Assembly (NCBI GenBank): GCA_030220185.1 | Contig: JASPKZ010005703.1 | Span: 372,001-436,000 of the forward strand | Length of the DNA: 64,000 nt | Source of the DNA: Diploptera punctata | Lineage: Eukaryota > Arthropoda > Insecta > Blattodea > Blaberidae | Direction of reading: 5' to 3' | Shown: positions 1-10,849 of the stretch, in pieces | Layout of the letters: every line of letters starts with the position of its first letter | Numbering within the stretch: the stretch's first letter is position 1 | Notes under the pieces: model-generated | The model's database searches: none | Told to the model about the DNA's origin: nothing | Seen by the model: only the letters and a program-made list of their open reading frames with translations | Position numbers and translations under genes: made by a program

Positions 1-58
1 TATGTAGGCCTACTTGAAATAGATAGATGTAATTATATAATTAAATTTATATTAATAT

Positions 59-369
59 TCTATTCTATAGTAATTTTGCCCGAGGCCAGTTCTTTCACTA
101 CAATCATAGCATTTTCATGCTATGCTTTGCAGCTTTACTAAGGAATTATAGGTGTGGTAGCTTCCCGTTGTTTTCCACACCGGTGAGGGATGACGATGAT
201 AATGATAAGGATGATTTTCGGGGACCGTTGGGCCCTAAGCTTCCTGACATGTCTTACAGGTGAGGAAAAATCCCGAAAAAACCTCACCCAGGAGCCTGTC
301 ACGACCGTGAATCGAACCCGGGCCCACTGCGTGACAAGGCAGCACGCTACCTCGAGACCACAGCGGTGG
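59..369 (-). mobile_element. SINE-1 copy with perfect TSD
   Basis: tRNA-derived SINE on the minus strand. The head (reverse of 290-369) carries the polymerase III box B GGTTCGATTCA and the phrase GTGGTCTCGAGGTAGCGTGC that recurs in about ten copies here. The body contains the conserved GTAAGAC and CATAGCATGAAAATGC segments. An 11-bp TSD, TATATTAATAT, lies at 48-58 and 370-380, so both ends are defined and the copy is nearly full length (about 310 bp). Confidence 0.85.
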
Positions 370-473
370 TATATTAATATAACCCACTTACATTTGAATA
401 TATCCTTATTATATAATCATTTATATATTTTTCGGACAACATTAAAATAATCTTTTAAAATAAATCAATTATT

Positions 474-745
474 TTGCTATGCCGAAGTGAAGATATCCGT
501 AAAGAACTACAAATATTCAGTTTGACAGATAAAATAGAAGAGTATAGGAGAATATGGTATGGACATGTCTGCAGAATGAATACCAACAGATTGCCTAAGA
601 AAAGTCTGAACTATCAACCAAGAGGAGAAAAAAGAGATCGGGGACGCCCACGAATGAGACTGACACAGCAGCCATAAAACTTGGAGCCGGAACGAACCAA
701 AAAGGTTCGATCCTTGCAAGAAGAAGGAGAAGAAGAAGATTATGC
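474..745 (+). pseudogene. LINE-B 3' fragment (RT C-terminal tail)
   Basis: Reading RSEDIRKELQIFSLTDKIEEY then WYGHVCRMNTNRLPKKSLNY and RGRPRMR, this is the region downstream of the reverse transcriptase palm in the LINE-B family. It is 5'-truncated, lacks all catalytic motifs and ends in a GAA/GAG-rich tail (about 716-738), as other LINE-B copies do. It is a dead retrotransposon fragment, not a host gene. Confidence 0.7.
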
Positions 746-865
746 TATTCAGTACAAACAATTATAATGTTTATTCTTTTATCCTGCGGGAGTTAATTAC
801 CAACATAATTGAGTTATGCTTATTTTCCTACAGATGTCAGTGAGTGATAAATGCTTAGTTTTTCG

Positions 866-1125
866 CCTCTACGAGACATCTAGTAGGAAACTGAGATATT
901 ACTTGGATGGGAAAGATTAATTTTTATTCTTATAGGCTCTAACTTATCGAAGATTTTTACAAGCCCAAAAATCTTTAGACTCGCGACCCACGGTTTAAAG
1001 TCCCTTCCGTAGGACTTATCCCTTGAATTGTTCCATCTTAAAAATCCATCAATCCTGACCGGGTTTGAACCTCAGCCTTTGGGACCAGAAACAAGGAACT
1101 TAACCCGTACACCACCAAGGTTGAT
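866..1125 (-). mobile_element. SINE-4 partial copy
   Basis: The minus strand matches the SINE-4 copy at 14,433: a box-B-like GGTTCAAACCCGG, a fixed stretch about a bold AAAATCC module, the phrase for CGTGGGTCGCGAGTC and the CATCTAGTAGG segment. Diverged and lacking the 3' half. Confidence 0.6.
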
Positions 1126-1261
1126 AACAGAGTATAATTAACAAAAAAAACAAAGTTATCCGCCTAGGCGTCCCTTCGGATAGCTTTCTAGAGCACGAGA
1201 TGCGTGATGTTTGCTTTTACCTGCGAAACATAAGTGTGGTGTATCTTTCCGTTAGACGCTG

Positions 1262-1385
1262 ACTAACCTCCAGGGTCATGGTGCTGTCGGGAGATGTAGG
1301 CCAGTTAATAATCCTGACCCTATCAGGAATCCAACCCTTAAATTTCCCGCGTAATTAGACAAACAATGCACTTTAACTGGGGTTT
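1262..1385 (-). mobile_element. SINE-3 head fragment
   Basis: Diverged minus-strand match to the first third of SINE-3 (12,472): CCAGGGTCATGGTGC corresponds to the reverse of GCACTATGGCCCTGG, followed by AATCCTGACCC and a decayed box B. The match runs out near 1,385. Confidence 0.45.
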
Positions 1386-1509
1386 GAATCCAAGATATCT
1401 AGCTTTACGTGCCTATGTTCCACCGTTGATCTACTTAGGTACAGCTCTTAGCTTCAAATCCCAGTTCAGGTACAAATTTTTCTCTCTAGTTAAATTAACC
1501 ATTGCCTAC

Positions 1510-2179
1510 TTATCATAAGTAATGCCACGAGTGATTTCCAATTTATCTAGAGGATTTGGAAATGAAGAGTGGCATTTGTTAGGACTATTCAACGAATAAA
1601 ATTAAGCCGTTTACTCACTAATTATTATTTAAATATAGTTTTTTTTAAATCTTTATATATTTAGTGTAAACGGCCATGTTTAAAAACAAATGAAAAATGT
1701 TTGGTTATGTTTCATTTGTTCATCACTGCAACTTGATCATACTATTTACAGTATTGCCAAATAGGGTTGCAATATTATAAGAATGCACCCTGGTGGAGAA
1801 AAAAATGAAACACATCAAACTGTATATTATAACCAACATTATAGGTTATTAATTCATTTTTTTCGGAGACAACTCAGTATAAATTAGTATTTAAAAACAC
1901 AACTATTGAACACATAATTATCAAATGTATAGGTCGAAGGGATCTGTTCATTATTTGCTATAATCAACGTAGGCCTATTTGTTAGAGAGTCAGTCATTGC
2001 AAAATAATGCTCTGACCTGTTCAGAATATTAAAAAAAAGAGGAGCTTCCTTTATGTTGGTAATTAAAATTCGATAGACCTAATTATCGAGGTGAAACACG
2101 ACTGTGATTGGTTGTAAAACTAACTTCATTGAAACGTGATTGGTCATTGACTCCCATTTGGTGCACGAGTTAAATAATC
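1510..2179 (-). repeat. 0.7-kb dispersed repeat R700, copy 3
   Basis: Reverse-complement copy of the sequence at 29,641 and 12,943. All three share the outer ends GACTATTTAACTC and GTGGCATTACTTA, a segment CTAGGGTGCATTCTTACAATATT, and near one end a long hairpin whose arms begin AATGCCAC and end GTGGCATT (here 1,521-1,580). No open frame, so it is a non-autonomous element of unknown class. Confidence 0.7.
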
Positions 2180-2244
2180 TATAACAGATAGATTAATGTT
2201 TATGTAAATAGACATTTACTTTATGATCTGTAAACATTTTCCAT

Positions 2245-2430
2245 GCTGGTGTCGGCCATCGTCTTGGGGCTTAAAACTCCCCGACGTTTCGCCAGAGACT
2301 GTGTCCTGCATTTTCAAGGGTTGGTTTGAGACGTATTCTCACGACCACGGCCAACAAGAACGGAAAATGTATATCGGTACAGATCATAATACCAACTCCG
2401 TCCGTGAAAGCCTAAATCAACATTTCTAAA
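2245..2430. repeat. CCCCGACGTTTCGCC-type MITE fragment
   Basis: Contains CTCCCCGACGTTTCGCCAGA followed by a diverged TTTTCAAGGGTTG, the same order as in the inverted repeat element at 43,905-44,355. One arm only, degraded. Confidence 0.5.
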
Positions 2431-2689
2431 ATTCATTGTAGAACACCGTTGATGTTATGTAATAAATGTTAAAATTAGCTAATTCGATCAAAAAACAAGA
2501 CAACAACTTGAAAATCGCTTTTAAAACTAAAAACTTAACAACATGGTATGAAACAAAATTGAACAAACTAATAAATAAAAAATTAAGACGTTTATAAACT
2601 CAGGTGCAATAATTGCGACAAATTTTACATCGATAGAACTACAAGAAATTTTAACACAGGATGCAATCAACATCTTAAAAATTTTTATT

Positions 2690-3010
2690 AATCTTCTTCT
2701 TCATCACGGTTTAGGCTTATTTACTAGCCTGTTCCGGCTCCTAATTGCTGCTGTTTCCATCTTTTCTTTGGTCATCCCAAACTTCTTCTTCCTCGTTGTG
2801 AATAGCTGTATGCTGCTTTTGGTATTCTATTCTCAGTCATCCTTGCTAACTGTTCTTTCCAGTTTGTTCTGTATTTCACTATTGTTTGTTTAATTCCTCT
2901 ACTTTTAGTTGTTGTCTTATTTCTGTGTTATGTTTTTTGTCTGTTCTTTGATAACCTGTTATTTATCTGAGGAATTTAATTTCAGCAGCTTGTATTCTGG
3001 AAGATTATTG
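2690..3010 (-). pseudogene. LINE-B-like 3' fragment
   Basis: Near-identical in order to 17,803-18,120 (minus): LINE coding tail (reverse of TGTTCCGGCTC, TTTCCATCTTTTC and so on) encoding a decayed GRPRKRW-type segment. 5'-truncated and full of stops. The shared 3' end of the two copies marks the true LINE terminus. Confidence 0.65.
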
Positions 3011-3269
3011 TGTTATCACTGTCCGTGTATTTTATTAATCACGAAGAAAAATCAAGTTTTGCCAAACACATACTAGAAATGGATCATCAGTTCGACAAAA
3101 TCGATAATACTATGTCAATATTACACAGAGAGAATAGCAATAATAAAATTATGCACCCTAGAAGACATACATTTTAAACGAAGCAGAGAACATAGATACG
3201 CTGAACGAAAACACACCCAAAGATCTGTATCCGATATTCAATATAGGCCTATACACCAACTTCAGTACG

Positions 3270-3400
3270 AAATGAAATGCAGAAGATGGAACATGATTCT
3301 GAAAGGTCTTCAGAGTTTTAACCACTTGACGAAGTTTTTTAAACCAAAATTTAATTTGGTTGAGGACAACCGACATATTGGGTCCCTATGTTAATATTTT
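3270..3400. repeat. Hairpin-MITE arm (GAAGATGGAACATG family)
   Basis: One arm of the palindromic MITE found complete at 8,380 and 55,030: AGATGGAACATGATTCTG, CACTTGACGAAGTTTTT and GGTTGAGGACAACC appear in order. The outer end of the same family is at 2,429-2,475, so the element may have been split by about 0.8 kb of other sequence. Confidence 0.5.
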
Positions 3401-3784
3401 AATAATTTACTAAATCAATATATTATAAATAAATTTGGTTAATTTAAGGTAAATAATGTTATATTATAATTTTAATATTCTTTCCTAATACAAAACTAAC
3501 ATATATAACACGTAGATGGTACTAAAGCATTGAACAAGTATTTGTAATGGGGACTATGAAGTGTATATCCCAGTTGTGTCAAATTAACTAACTATTATTC
3601 ATTTTCTTAAGAACCGTTTACGATAATGCAGTGAAAGTTATACAGTGTATTTTTTTAATTTACATATCTAGGCCTACTTCATGCAGATGCTCCCGTTTCT
3701 ATAGTAAGCTATACTATTAAAAATAACTTGTTTGTAAATTTTAAAATCAACATTTTAAAATAATATATACATCTTGCTCTAGAA

Positions 3785-3961
3785 CAGGAAGCCCAATCTA
3801 CGGCCCGCGGGCCAGTTTCGGCTCTCTATCACTTTCTATTCGTCATTATAGCCCTGTAGCATTCTAATAAATTGAAATATGCTTAGGTAGGCCTATAATA
3901 TTAGTCAAAGAGTAAAATATGTTATAACGACATAACAAAAAGTAGCAAATCAACACACGCT

Positions 3962-4014
<53 letters not shown>

Positions 4015-4096
4015 GCAACAGCTACAATAAGTCTCGCGGCCCGTGCCACTGGATGTTTCTTCCATTTGGCCCGTGATTCAAATAAGTTCGGCTCTG
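3785..4096. mobile_element. hAT-type non-autonomous element (MITE) with 8-bp TSD
   Basis: A perfect 8-bp TSD, CTCTAGAA, lies at 3,777-3,784 and 4,097-4,104. The element begins CAGGAAGCCCAATC and its reverse strand begins CAGAGCCGAACTT, giving imperfect terminal inverted repeats, and both ends hold GGCCCGYG motifs (CGGCCCGCGGGCC near 3,800; GGCCCGTG near 4,068). CAG ends, 8-bp TSD and subterminal GGCCCG are known traits of hAT elements. The interior contains a (TAA)n run at 3,962-4,012 and no transposase. Confidence 0.75.
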
Positions 4097-4413
4097 CTCT
4101 AGAACGAGAGAATCTCCATAAAAAGAGATCAGTGAAATTACAAGTCATATGTACAGCCTTTGAAATAATTGTTGGCGCACAAGTAATTTTCAAGTCCCAG
4201 AAGGAAGCCACTGCGCATGACCAGAGGTCACTTGTCTGGTTCACAAGTATACAACTATTTGAGAAACTAAAATCCGTTCCATTTCTTTGTGTGTCGTGCA
4301 ATGGAAAATAATTTTGCGTATGTAAGTAGTGTGGTAAATGCTGTAAGTAAAACAAAGCAAAAAAAAATTAATTAAATTAATTGAGATAAGGACGAGAGAG
4401 AAAAAAGAAAAGC

Positions 4414-4488
4414 ATGACAGCGGGATCGAACACGTGAACTCCTGCATGGGAAATAGAAGCTTCTCCACTAGATCACAACCGTTCCCTG
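4414..4488 (-). repeat. tRNA-like SINE head
   Basis: The reverse strand reads GATCTAGTGG (box A-like), then GTGTTCGATCCCG (box B). The arms do not pair well enough for a functional tRNA, so I take it as a SINE head. Confidence 0.45.
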
Positions 4489-4668
4489 CTAGAAACTGTC
4501 TGTATGAAACGATGTAATACTGCAGGACTTACTTGAATAATGAAATTATATATTAACTTTTCTTAATTGAAATTAATAAGAAGCATTTTACATTAATAGT
4601 GGAAATAAACAATCTTGTTTTGTCTTGTGATTTTTAAACAAAATAATGAGATTTTACAATCCTTATTC

Positions 4669-4701
<33 letters not shown>

Positions 4702-4728
4702 GAACTGTTTCCTTTGATTAATTAATTT

Positions 4729-4792
<64 letters not shown>
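4669..4792. repeat. (TA)n microsatellite, two blocks
   Basis: Pure TA runs at 4,669-4,699 and 4,732-4,792, separated by 32 bp. They sit just downstream, on the minus strand, of the tRNA-like head at 4,843. Confidence 0.95.
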
Positions 4793-4842
4793 CGTAGCCT
4801 GGTAACGTGTAGGCATTATAAAAAATAACGACGTTATTAAAA

Positions 4843-4915
4843 AATCCTGACCAGGATCGAACCTGGGCCTGCGTCGTCACAAGAAATCATCTTACCGACT
4901 ACTCTGCTAAAGCGA
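4843..4915 (-). repeat. tRNA-like SINE head beside (TA)n
   Basis: The reverse strand has box B AGGTTCGATCCTGG and a box-A-like TTTAGCAGAGTAG. Cloverleaf pairing is incomplete. A flanking segment at 5,129-5,181 (GTGTGAATCGC...ATCAAGAG) recurs at 62,840-62,885 beside another such head, suggesting a shared SINE family. Confidence 0.45.
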
Positions 4916-5518
4916 ACGATACAAATTCTGCATCAGAAGTAAGCGCTAATTTACTATTGATTGGTTTAAGAAACCATTACTTGCTTTCAGGCATCTGATA
5001 ACTCTCTTAACTTAGAAATTTAATTAATAGATTTATTTGTTGAAATTCTTTCAATAACGATTGGTATAAATCTATGATTGACACCTTATGCCGCCGGATT
5101 TGACCTCAAAGGAGACAGCACATGTAACAACTTACTAGTGTGAATCGCTCTTCAAAACTTTTAACTTTCTACCATCAAGAGTTGCGCCATCATTTTTTTT
5201 AAAGGCTGTACATGTTTCTTTATATTATCTTCAACAATTCCAGAAACAAAATGGGACATGAGTTATTTGATTTATTTAACAGCTATGGCACAATTCAAAT
5301 CAAGGCGGCGAAGGACCGACAAATTTTCCTCAGATGCTTCTTTTTCAGACTTGAGGTTCTTTTACATTCCCTTAATCTACGACACGGTTCTCTAGGTTGA
5401 ATATTAAAACTCTCATTTGACACAATCTAATCGCGGTCTCTAATGGTATTAAAATAATCAGGTTTTATTGTTGTGAGCTAGATGGCCATAAAGCCTTACT
5501 TTAATATCCATACGTAAA

Positions 5519-5790
5519 TTCATTCATTCATTCATTCGTAGCGTTCTGACCAAGAGCAGGTCTTTCACTGCAAACTCAGTATTCTCCATTCTTTCCTTAA
5601 CTCAGCTTTCCTTTTTGTAACCGCATACAAACCATTTATTTTAATATTATCTACCATCTGATGTATTTTTCTGCCTCTAACTTTCTTTCCATTGACCATT
5701 CCTTTTAGGCCTCTAGGGCATCCGTCAGCAGGCAATTTGTTCTTAGCTAGTGGCCAATCCAATTTCTTTTCCACTTCTTTATTGATACAA
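5519..5790 (-). pseudogene. LINE-C 3' fragment with (AATG)n tail
   Basis: Minus-strand reading GMVNGKKVRGRKIHQMVDNI and TKRKAELRKEWRILSLQ matches the longer LINE-C relic at 59,058. A frameshift separates it from the upstream EKKLDWPL segment. The 3' end at 5,519-5,538 is a run of CATT, i.e. an (AATG)n tail on the element strand. Confidence 0.7.
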
Positions 5791-5857
5791 ATATGATTCT
5801 GAGTTATTTTTCGGGGACATTGTGGAACGAATTTCCTGGCATACTTTACTCTTACAC

Positions 5858-5860
<3 letters not shown>

Positions 5861-5891
<31 letters not shown>
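5861..5891. repeat. (TA)n microsatellite
   Basis: Perfect TA dinucleotide run. Confidence 0.95.
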
Positions 5892-5893
<2 letters not shown>

Positions 5894-5998
5894 CCTGGTG
5901 GAGTTAAGGCCGTGTCACCTTCTCTTCCACTTACCAGGACAAACATATTATGTTACATTTCATTATAACAATCACAATTAATTCTAATATTAAATACT

Positions 5999-6325
5999 AT
6001 GGCGGCTCCGTGGCGCAAGCGGTTAAACACTCGTCTCTCACCGCTGTAGTCCAGAGATCGAGTCTCGGCCATTCCATGTGGGTTCCTAGTGGACGAAACG
6101 GAGCTTGGGTAGGTTTATCTCGGTATTTCTCCCATTTTCCTCTGCCACAAATTTCATTCCACCATTTCTCCATACACATCTCACCCATTTCGTTCATCCG
6201 CCCCTGGGTCGGTGCGTCAGGAGTGGTCGACCGACATCCTTGTCGTTCACAGACCTCTATAAATATAGGAGCTTCATCTCATCTCACTCCTAGACCCGAC
6301 CCTGAGTTGGACACGAGTTGAGAAT
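5999..6325 (+). mobile_element. SINE-6 copy
   Basis: tRNA-like head: GTGGCGCAAGCGGTTAAAC (box A, as in tRNA-Ser/Leu type D arms) followed by GAGATCGAGTCTCGG (box B). The body is pyrimidine-rich (TTTCATTCCACCATTTCTCC) and ends near GAGTTGGACACGAG. No clear TSD seen. Confidence 0.65.
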
Positions 6326-6594
6326 ATTTATTTAGATTTGATCAATAAGATAATATCTATTAAATTATTATCTATAATACAATCATGACAATGAAAGTTA
6401 AGATTAAAACTGAAAATAAAAATAACATGTGTACAAGCAAGGTAAATTAAATTGTTTGGTAGCCTGTTCCTGTCTAAATTACATAAAAAAAGAAAAAAAA
6501 GATTTATAGAAAACTAATTTTAATATAATACAATTTTTAAAACAAACGAATTATTATTTTTTAAATGAGATGAGGTAAAGGGTGATATGAAACG

Positions 6595-6811
6595 AATATG
6601 AGAATAAATGAAGATGAATTGACACGATAGGGGAGAGAAGAGAAGTGACGAGTGTTGGTGGGATGAACTTCGGGAAAAGGAGAAACCAAGGAAAACTTTA
6701 AAATCCAGATATGGTCCACCACCAATGCCTTTGCGGACCCGTAGGATTGGAACCGGGAGCCCAGTCGGGACAGCCGCGCGTGCTAACCTCGTGACTACCA
6801 TCACGTGACGC
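6595..6811 (-). mobile_element. SINE-6-related copy
   Basis: On the minus strand: a tRNA-like head (GGTTCCAATCCTACGG as a mutated box B) and a pyrimidine-rich body with TTCATCCCACCAACACTCG, the same layout as the copy at 5,999. The head differs, so it may be a separate subfamily. Confidence 0.5.
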
Positions 6812-6880
6812 AGGTTGAGTACAGAATTATCGTGATCGGCTCTATCACAATATTATTCTTAACTGAAGTTCTGCGAAGGA

Positions 6881-7075
6881 TCCACCGCTGTGGTCTCGAG
6901 GTAGCGTAACCTTGTCACGCAGCGTGCCCGGGTTCGACCCTGGTGGGGAAAAGTGTCCTGGGTGAAGTTTTTTTCTCCTCACCTGTAAGACAAATGTCAG
7001 AACACTTTAAGGCCCAAAACAGTCCCCGAACATCATACGGCAATCATAATCATCATCATTCAGATTCGCCATAGG
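6881..7075 (+). mobile_element. SINE-1 variant with alternative tail
   Basis: Standard SINE-1 head (CCACCGCTGTGGTCTCGAGG, box B GGTTCGACCCTGG) and core (CTGTAAGACAAATGTCAG, CCCCGAACATCAT), but after the (CAT)n the 3' part reads CATTCAGATTCGCCATA rather than the usual CACACC...CATAGCATG. The same switch occurs at 16,600 and 41,600. Confidence 0.75.
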
Positions 7076-7209
7076 TGGTCTAAAATTAAAAGAATTGATT
7101 TAATTTCAAGGAGTAGTTTACGTAAAATAAAGTTTTGGAGACTTATGAAGAGATATATTTTCCACTTTGAAGTTCTAAAGGAATGCCTTATTTTTGGTTT
7201 ACAAGACCA

Positions 7210-7381
7210 ATATTTTATCATTAATGGAAGATCACAGGATACACAAACAAATGTTAAGATATCAACCTGCAGGAAGAAGAAGAAGAAGAAAGAAGAAGAC
7301 GAGGACGTTCACACAAAAGACTTCTGGATGGTGCTTCTCTTGAGGCCAAAACAGGTCAACAAATGGCCTAAATTCGTGAAT

Positions 7382-7385
<4 letters not shown>
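7210..7385 (+). pseudogene. LINE 3' fragment (KRLLDG family)
   Basis: Frame reading HRIHKQMLRYQPAGRRR then HKRLLDGASLEAKTGQQMA: a LINE C-terminal tail of the GRRRRGRP type with frame breaks in its GAA-rich part. A sister fragment lies on the minus strand at 29,390. Confidence 0.55.
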
Positions 7386-7427
<42 letters not shown>

Positions 7428-7465
7428 GGTTCGAATCACGTCCAGGCATTTATTTTTCTTATCAT

Positions 7466-7510
<45 letters not shown>
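7383..7510 (+). repeat. (TA)n - half-tRNA - (TA)n cassette
   Basis: TA runs at 7,383-7,423 and 7,470-7,510 flank a 46-bp segment, GGGTTCGAATCACG then CCAGGCATTTATTTTTCTTA. The box-B half of a tRNA-like sequence plus this short tail recurs at 12,138 and 52,740. Confidence 0.8.
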
Positions 7511-7513
<3 letters not shown>

Positions 7514-7529
7514 TTATTAGAACTAATAT

Positions 7530-7712
7530 GGATTTGACTTTAAGATTAAGGACTCTCCTGACGCACCACTATCATCGTCATCCATCATATCAACAGGTAA
7601 GAGTAACCCCACCTACCTGGGCCTAAACTCAGAAATGGGTTACAATTAAGCAATGCCAGGAGAGTACACCAGAAATATCGAAATGACAACCTGGGACATT
7701 GAATAAAAGAAA
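7530..7712 (+). mobile_element. SINE-5 body fragment
   Basis: Matches the 3' part of SINE-5 (23,497): AAGGACTCTCCTGACGCA, CATCATATC, GAAATGGGTTACAATT, CAGGAGAG and ACAACCTGGGACATT. The head is absent. Confidence 0.6.
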
Positions 7713-8379
7713 ATGTTCTGTGGAGCGATTTATACAGGGCATCTGGTGCTGAACATTGCTGGGTATTGAACCTAGGACCTCAGTAATCGGCTTGAAGATA
7801 TTAATCGCTATCGTCTGAATGAACTCAATGCTATCTAACGTTCAGGAATAAACTTACGAAACAGTCTGTGGATAGTATAAACAAGAAACGAATTGGTGGA
7901 ATAACTGGTAAAGCAGAATTTTACATGGCAGGTTGGCAACTCCTGGGGCTCGAACGGTGTGCCTGAGGTAACATTAATTACATTTTGAAGCGTTCTTCAT
8001 TCCATTAAGTTGGTATCCCATTCCACACCATTTGTCTCGAGTACATCCTTATTCCCGCCGCTCTTTTTCCAGCGCTTATCGGCCACCAGAAATCGAGAAA
8101 GAATTAAGAGATATGTATGGTAGAAGGGGGGAGGGACTCATTTTTAAAAGATGTAGGCACTCGCTCTTTCCCTTATCTCCCCCAAACCTGCACAAGTTTG
8201 CCCGGGGCTCAGCGCTAGCTCTAGCACATCCAGGTTTGAATCTCGACATCTTCATTGTTACATAATATTCTGTAAGCCTCTAAAAATCATTCAAGTTATC
8301 AGTAGTTTCCGGACGTACTTGCGTGTTCATTATTATGTTTGTTTCATTGTACAATTTCTTACATTAAATTTTAAAAATA

Positions 8380-8670
8380 TAAAATAAGTACCTGATAAAT
8401 AAGTCGTCCTCAACTAAAATAAAGTTCTGTTTGAAAAACTTCGTCAAGTAGTTAAACACATGAAGGCCTTTCAAAACCATGTTTTATCTTCTCACTTAAT
8501 CTGGTACTCTACAGAAGATGAAACATGGTCTTGAAAGGTCTTCATATATTTAACTACTTGACCAAGTTTTTCAAACATAACTTTATTTTGGTTGAGGACG
8601 ACTGATCTATCAGGTACACATTTTATATTCTTAACATTTTATTACATAACCTCAACGGTGCTTTAAAATA
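8380..8670. mobile_element. Palindromic hairpin MITE
   Basis: Two arms of about 110 bp in inverted orientation: GTACCTGATAAATAAGTCGTC...CTTCGTCAAGTAGTTAAA and TTTAACTACTTGACCAAG...GACGACTGATCTATCAGGTAC, around a short spacer at about 8,500. The right end runs on into ATTACATAACCTCAACGG. No coding capacity. Another copy is at 55,030. Confidence 0.75.
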
Positions 8671-8679
8671 AATTTTAGA

Positions 8680-9420
8680 AGTATTGATCCTTACAAAGAT
8701 ACTGCAAATGCTGTAGTCAATGGTAATTCCACTAATTTCAAAATAGAAAAAAATGGAGTAAGATAGAGCTGCTCTCTCGCGCCGACTTTATTTAATATAT
8801 ATTTGGACGCAGCTTTCATAGAATGGCAAACATAGCTAAGTAAACATTTTAAAGTAGGAACTACCATTGTAGACACAATTATGTTTCAGACGATCAGGTC
8901 ATATGTGAAGAATCAGAAAAGCAATTACAAAAAGGCAAACTACGCTTAAGAAAACCAAGGGGAAATATAATCTCAAGATTTCAACGAAGAAAGAAAAACA
9001 ATGGTCTTTCGGGGAAAATATACAGTTCGATCGAAAATAGTTTTGAACGATGAAATTATCGAGCAAATACAGAGTTTTAAATATTTAGGATGTCACATAT
9101 CTTACAATTGGGAAAATGATATACATGAAAAAATTATAATTTTCAAAGTATGTATGGGACTATTAAAAGAACACTACAAAAAAAAAGCAAGAGAAACAAT
9201 GCTAACGTTTTATAAGGTAATGGCAGTTCCCATTGTAACATATGGATCAGAGAACTGGGTCATGAATAGATCAGACAGAAGATTACTAGAAACGTCAGAA
9301 ATGAAGTTCCTCAGATACGTTGAAGGAGTATATTCGAAGAGGCCACATTCCTAGTAAACAATTAGGCAAGAACTCAAAATGTTTAATCTAAATGAAAAAA
9401 TACAAAGCTATATACAAAAA
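8680..9420 (+). pseudogene. LINE-B relic with RT palm motifs
   Basis: Most 5'-extended LINE-B copy here. It shows a motif-B-like GVRxSCSLAPTLFNIYLD, then a decayed YADD box (ACGATCAGGTC codes DDQV after a frame break near 8,885), then an open stretch 9,001-9,351 with QSFKYLGCHISYNWEND and VPIVTYGSENWVMNRSDRR. Non-LTR reverse transcriptase thumb and connection regions follow this order. Several stops and frameshifts make it inactive. Confidence 0.75.
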
Positions 9421-9429
9421 TGGCATTAA

Positions 9430-9757
9430 GAAACTGCAGAAATGAAGTTCCTACGTTCAGTAGCAGGTGTGACTATTTTGGACAAGAAAAGAAGTGAGGA
9501 TATTAGGAATGACTTAAATATTTTCAATTTAACAAATAGAATTGACAACATGAGAAACAACTGGTATGAACATGTCAAGAGAATGCCTACAGATAGAATC
9601 CCTCAGCTGTTACTAAAGTACAAACCAATAGGACATAGAAATGTTGGACGCCCATTTACTAGATGGGAGGATTCATTAAATCCCACTTGATGTGAAAACA
9701 GGTCAAAGGCCTAATTTCATGAAGCAGAAGAAGAAGAAGAAGAAGAAGAAGAAGAAG
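9430..9757 (+). pseudogene. LINE-B 3' fragment with (GAA)n tail
   Basis: Frame TAEMKFLRSVAGVTILDKKR through VKRMPTDRIPQLL to RNVGRPFTRWEDSL, then an 11-unit GAA run (9,726-9,757). It directly follows the 8,680 copy, whose own tail diverges at the same point, so these look like two separate insertions. Confidence 0.7.
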
Positions 9758-9925
9758 ACATATTTTAAGAATGGACTCTTCTAAGCTAACAAAACAAGCA
9801 CTGTTGTACCAACCTCAAGGCTGCCGAGATGTGGGACGTCCTAGAAGACGATGAGAAGATGAATTCTGAGAGCGGAACAGGCCGAGGGCCTACCATGAAG
9901 ATGATGGTGATGATGATGATGATTC
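9758..9925 (+). pseudogene. LINE-B 3' end fragment with (GAT)n tail
   Basis: Short reading LTKQALLYQPQGCRDVGRPR followed by the family's non-coding end (GAGCGGAACAGGCCGAGGGCC) and a (GATGAT)n tail. It is the third LINE-B fragment in a row. Confidence 0.6.
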
Positions 9926-10224
9926 TTACAATGATAATACATTAAAACTGTGTCGTCCTCACGATCTTTGAATTCCCTCCCTCCTTACTGTCGAACAGAA
10001 CCGCCCTTCTAAATACAACTTAATTAATCTTATCTATTGTTAATAACTAACCACTTATTTCTAGCTCATGCCATATCCATTTTTTATATTCAAGTTTGTG
10101 TATATTCTGCTATTGTTATTATTATTATTTAATTAAATAGAATAAATGTAACAAATCAACTTGTTTAAATTATTCAATATGGCGGAGTTAACCATATCTG
10201 AAAGAAAAAACCACATACGAAAAA

Positions 10225-10620
10225 ATGTTAGTCGAATCAGTCTTGACCTATGGGAGCGAAAATATGCAAGTGAGAATTGGACTCTTAACCGTTCAGACAG
10301 AAGAAAAATACAGACTGCAAAAACTAAGTTCTTACGTTCAGTAGCAAGTGTAACAATTTTGGACAAAAGAATAAATGAAGATATTAGAAAATACTTAAAT
10401 ATTTTTTTAATTTAACAAATAGAATTGAAAACATGAGAAACAACTGGTATGGACATATTAAAAGAATGCCCACAGATAGAATCACTCAGCTGTTATTAAA
10501 GTACAAACCAATAGGACATGAAAGTGTTGGACGCTCATTTACTAGATGGGAAGATTCATTAAATTCCACTTGATGTGAAAACAGGTCAAAAGGCCTAATT
10601 TCATTAAGAGGAAGAAGAAC
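10225..10620 (+). pseudogene. LINE-B 3' fragment
   Basis: Frames ENWTLNRSDRRKIQTAKTKF, RSVASVTILDKRINEDIR and, after a frameshift in a T run near 10,404, NRIENMRNNWYGHIKRMPT and HESVGRSFTRWEDSL. The same architecture as the 9,430 copy, extended slightly 5'. Confidence 0.7.
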
Positions 10621-10756
10621 ATTTCTTGGAAGAAAAGGGAGATGAAGATCAAGGAGGCCTTGACAACAATGTGACAATATAGGCAACGAACAAGAGAAAT
10701 TTGAGAGCTGAAGATGCACGTAGCAGGAGGCGGTGATAACGATATCTGTAAAACTA

Positions 10757-10757
<1 letters not shown>

Positions 10758-10841
<84 letters not shown>
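10758..10841. repeat. (ATT)n microsatellite
   Basis: 28 uninterrupted ATT units. Translating it gives poly-N or poly-I, so frames across it are artefacts. Confidence 0.97.
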
Positions 10842-10843
<2 letters not shown>

Positions 10844-10849
10844 TGGTTT

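Noticed and set aside
3864..4355. 163-codon minus-strand frame
   Set aside because: It runs through a hAT-type MITE and its (TAA)n run, giving poly-tyrosine. No protein motif.
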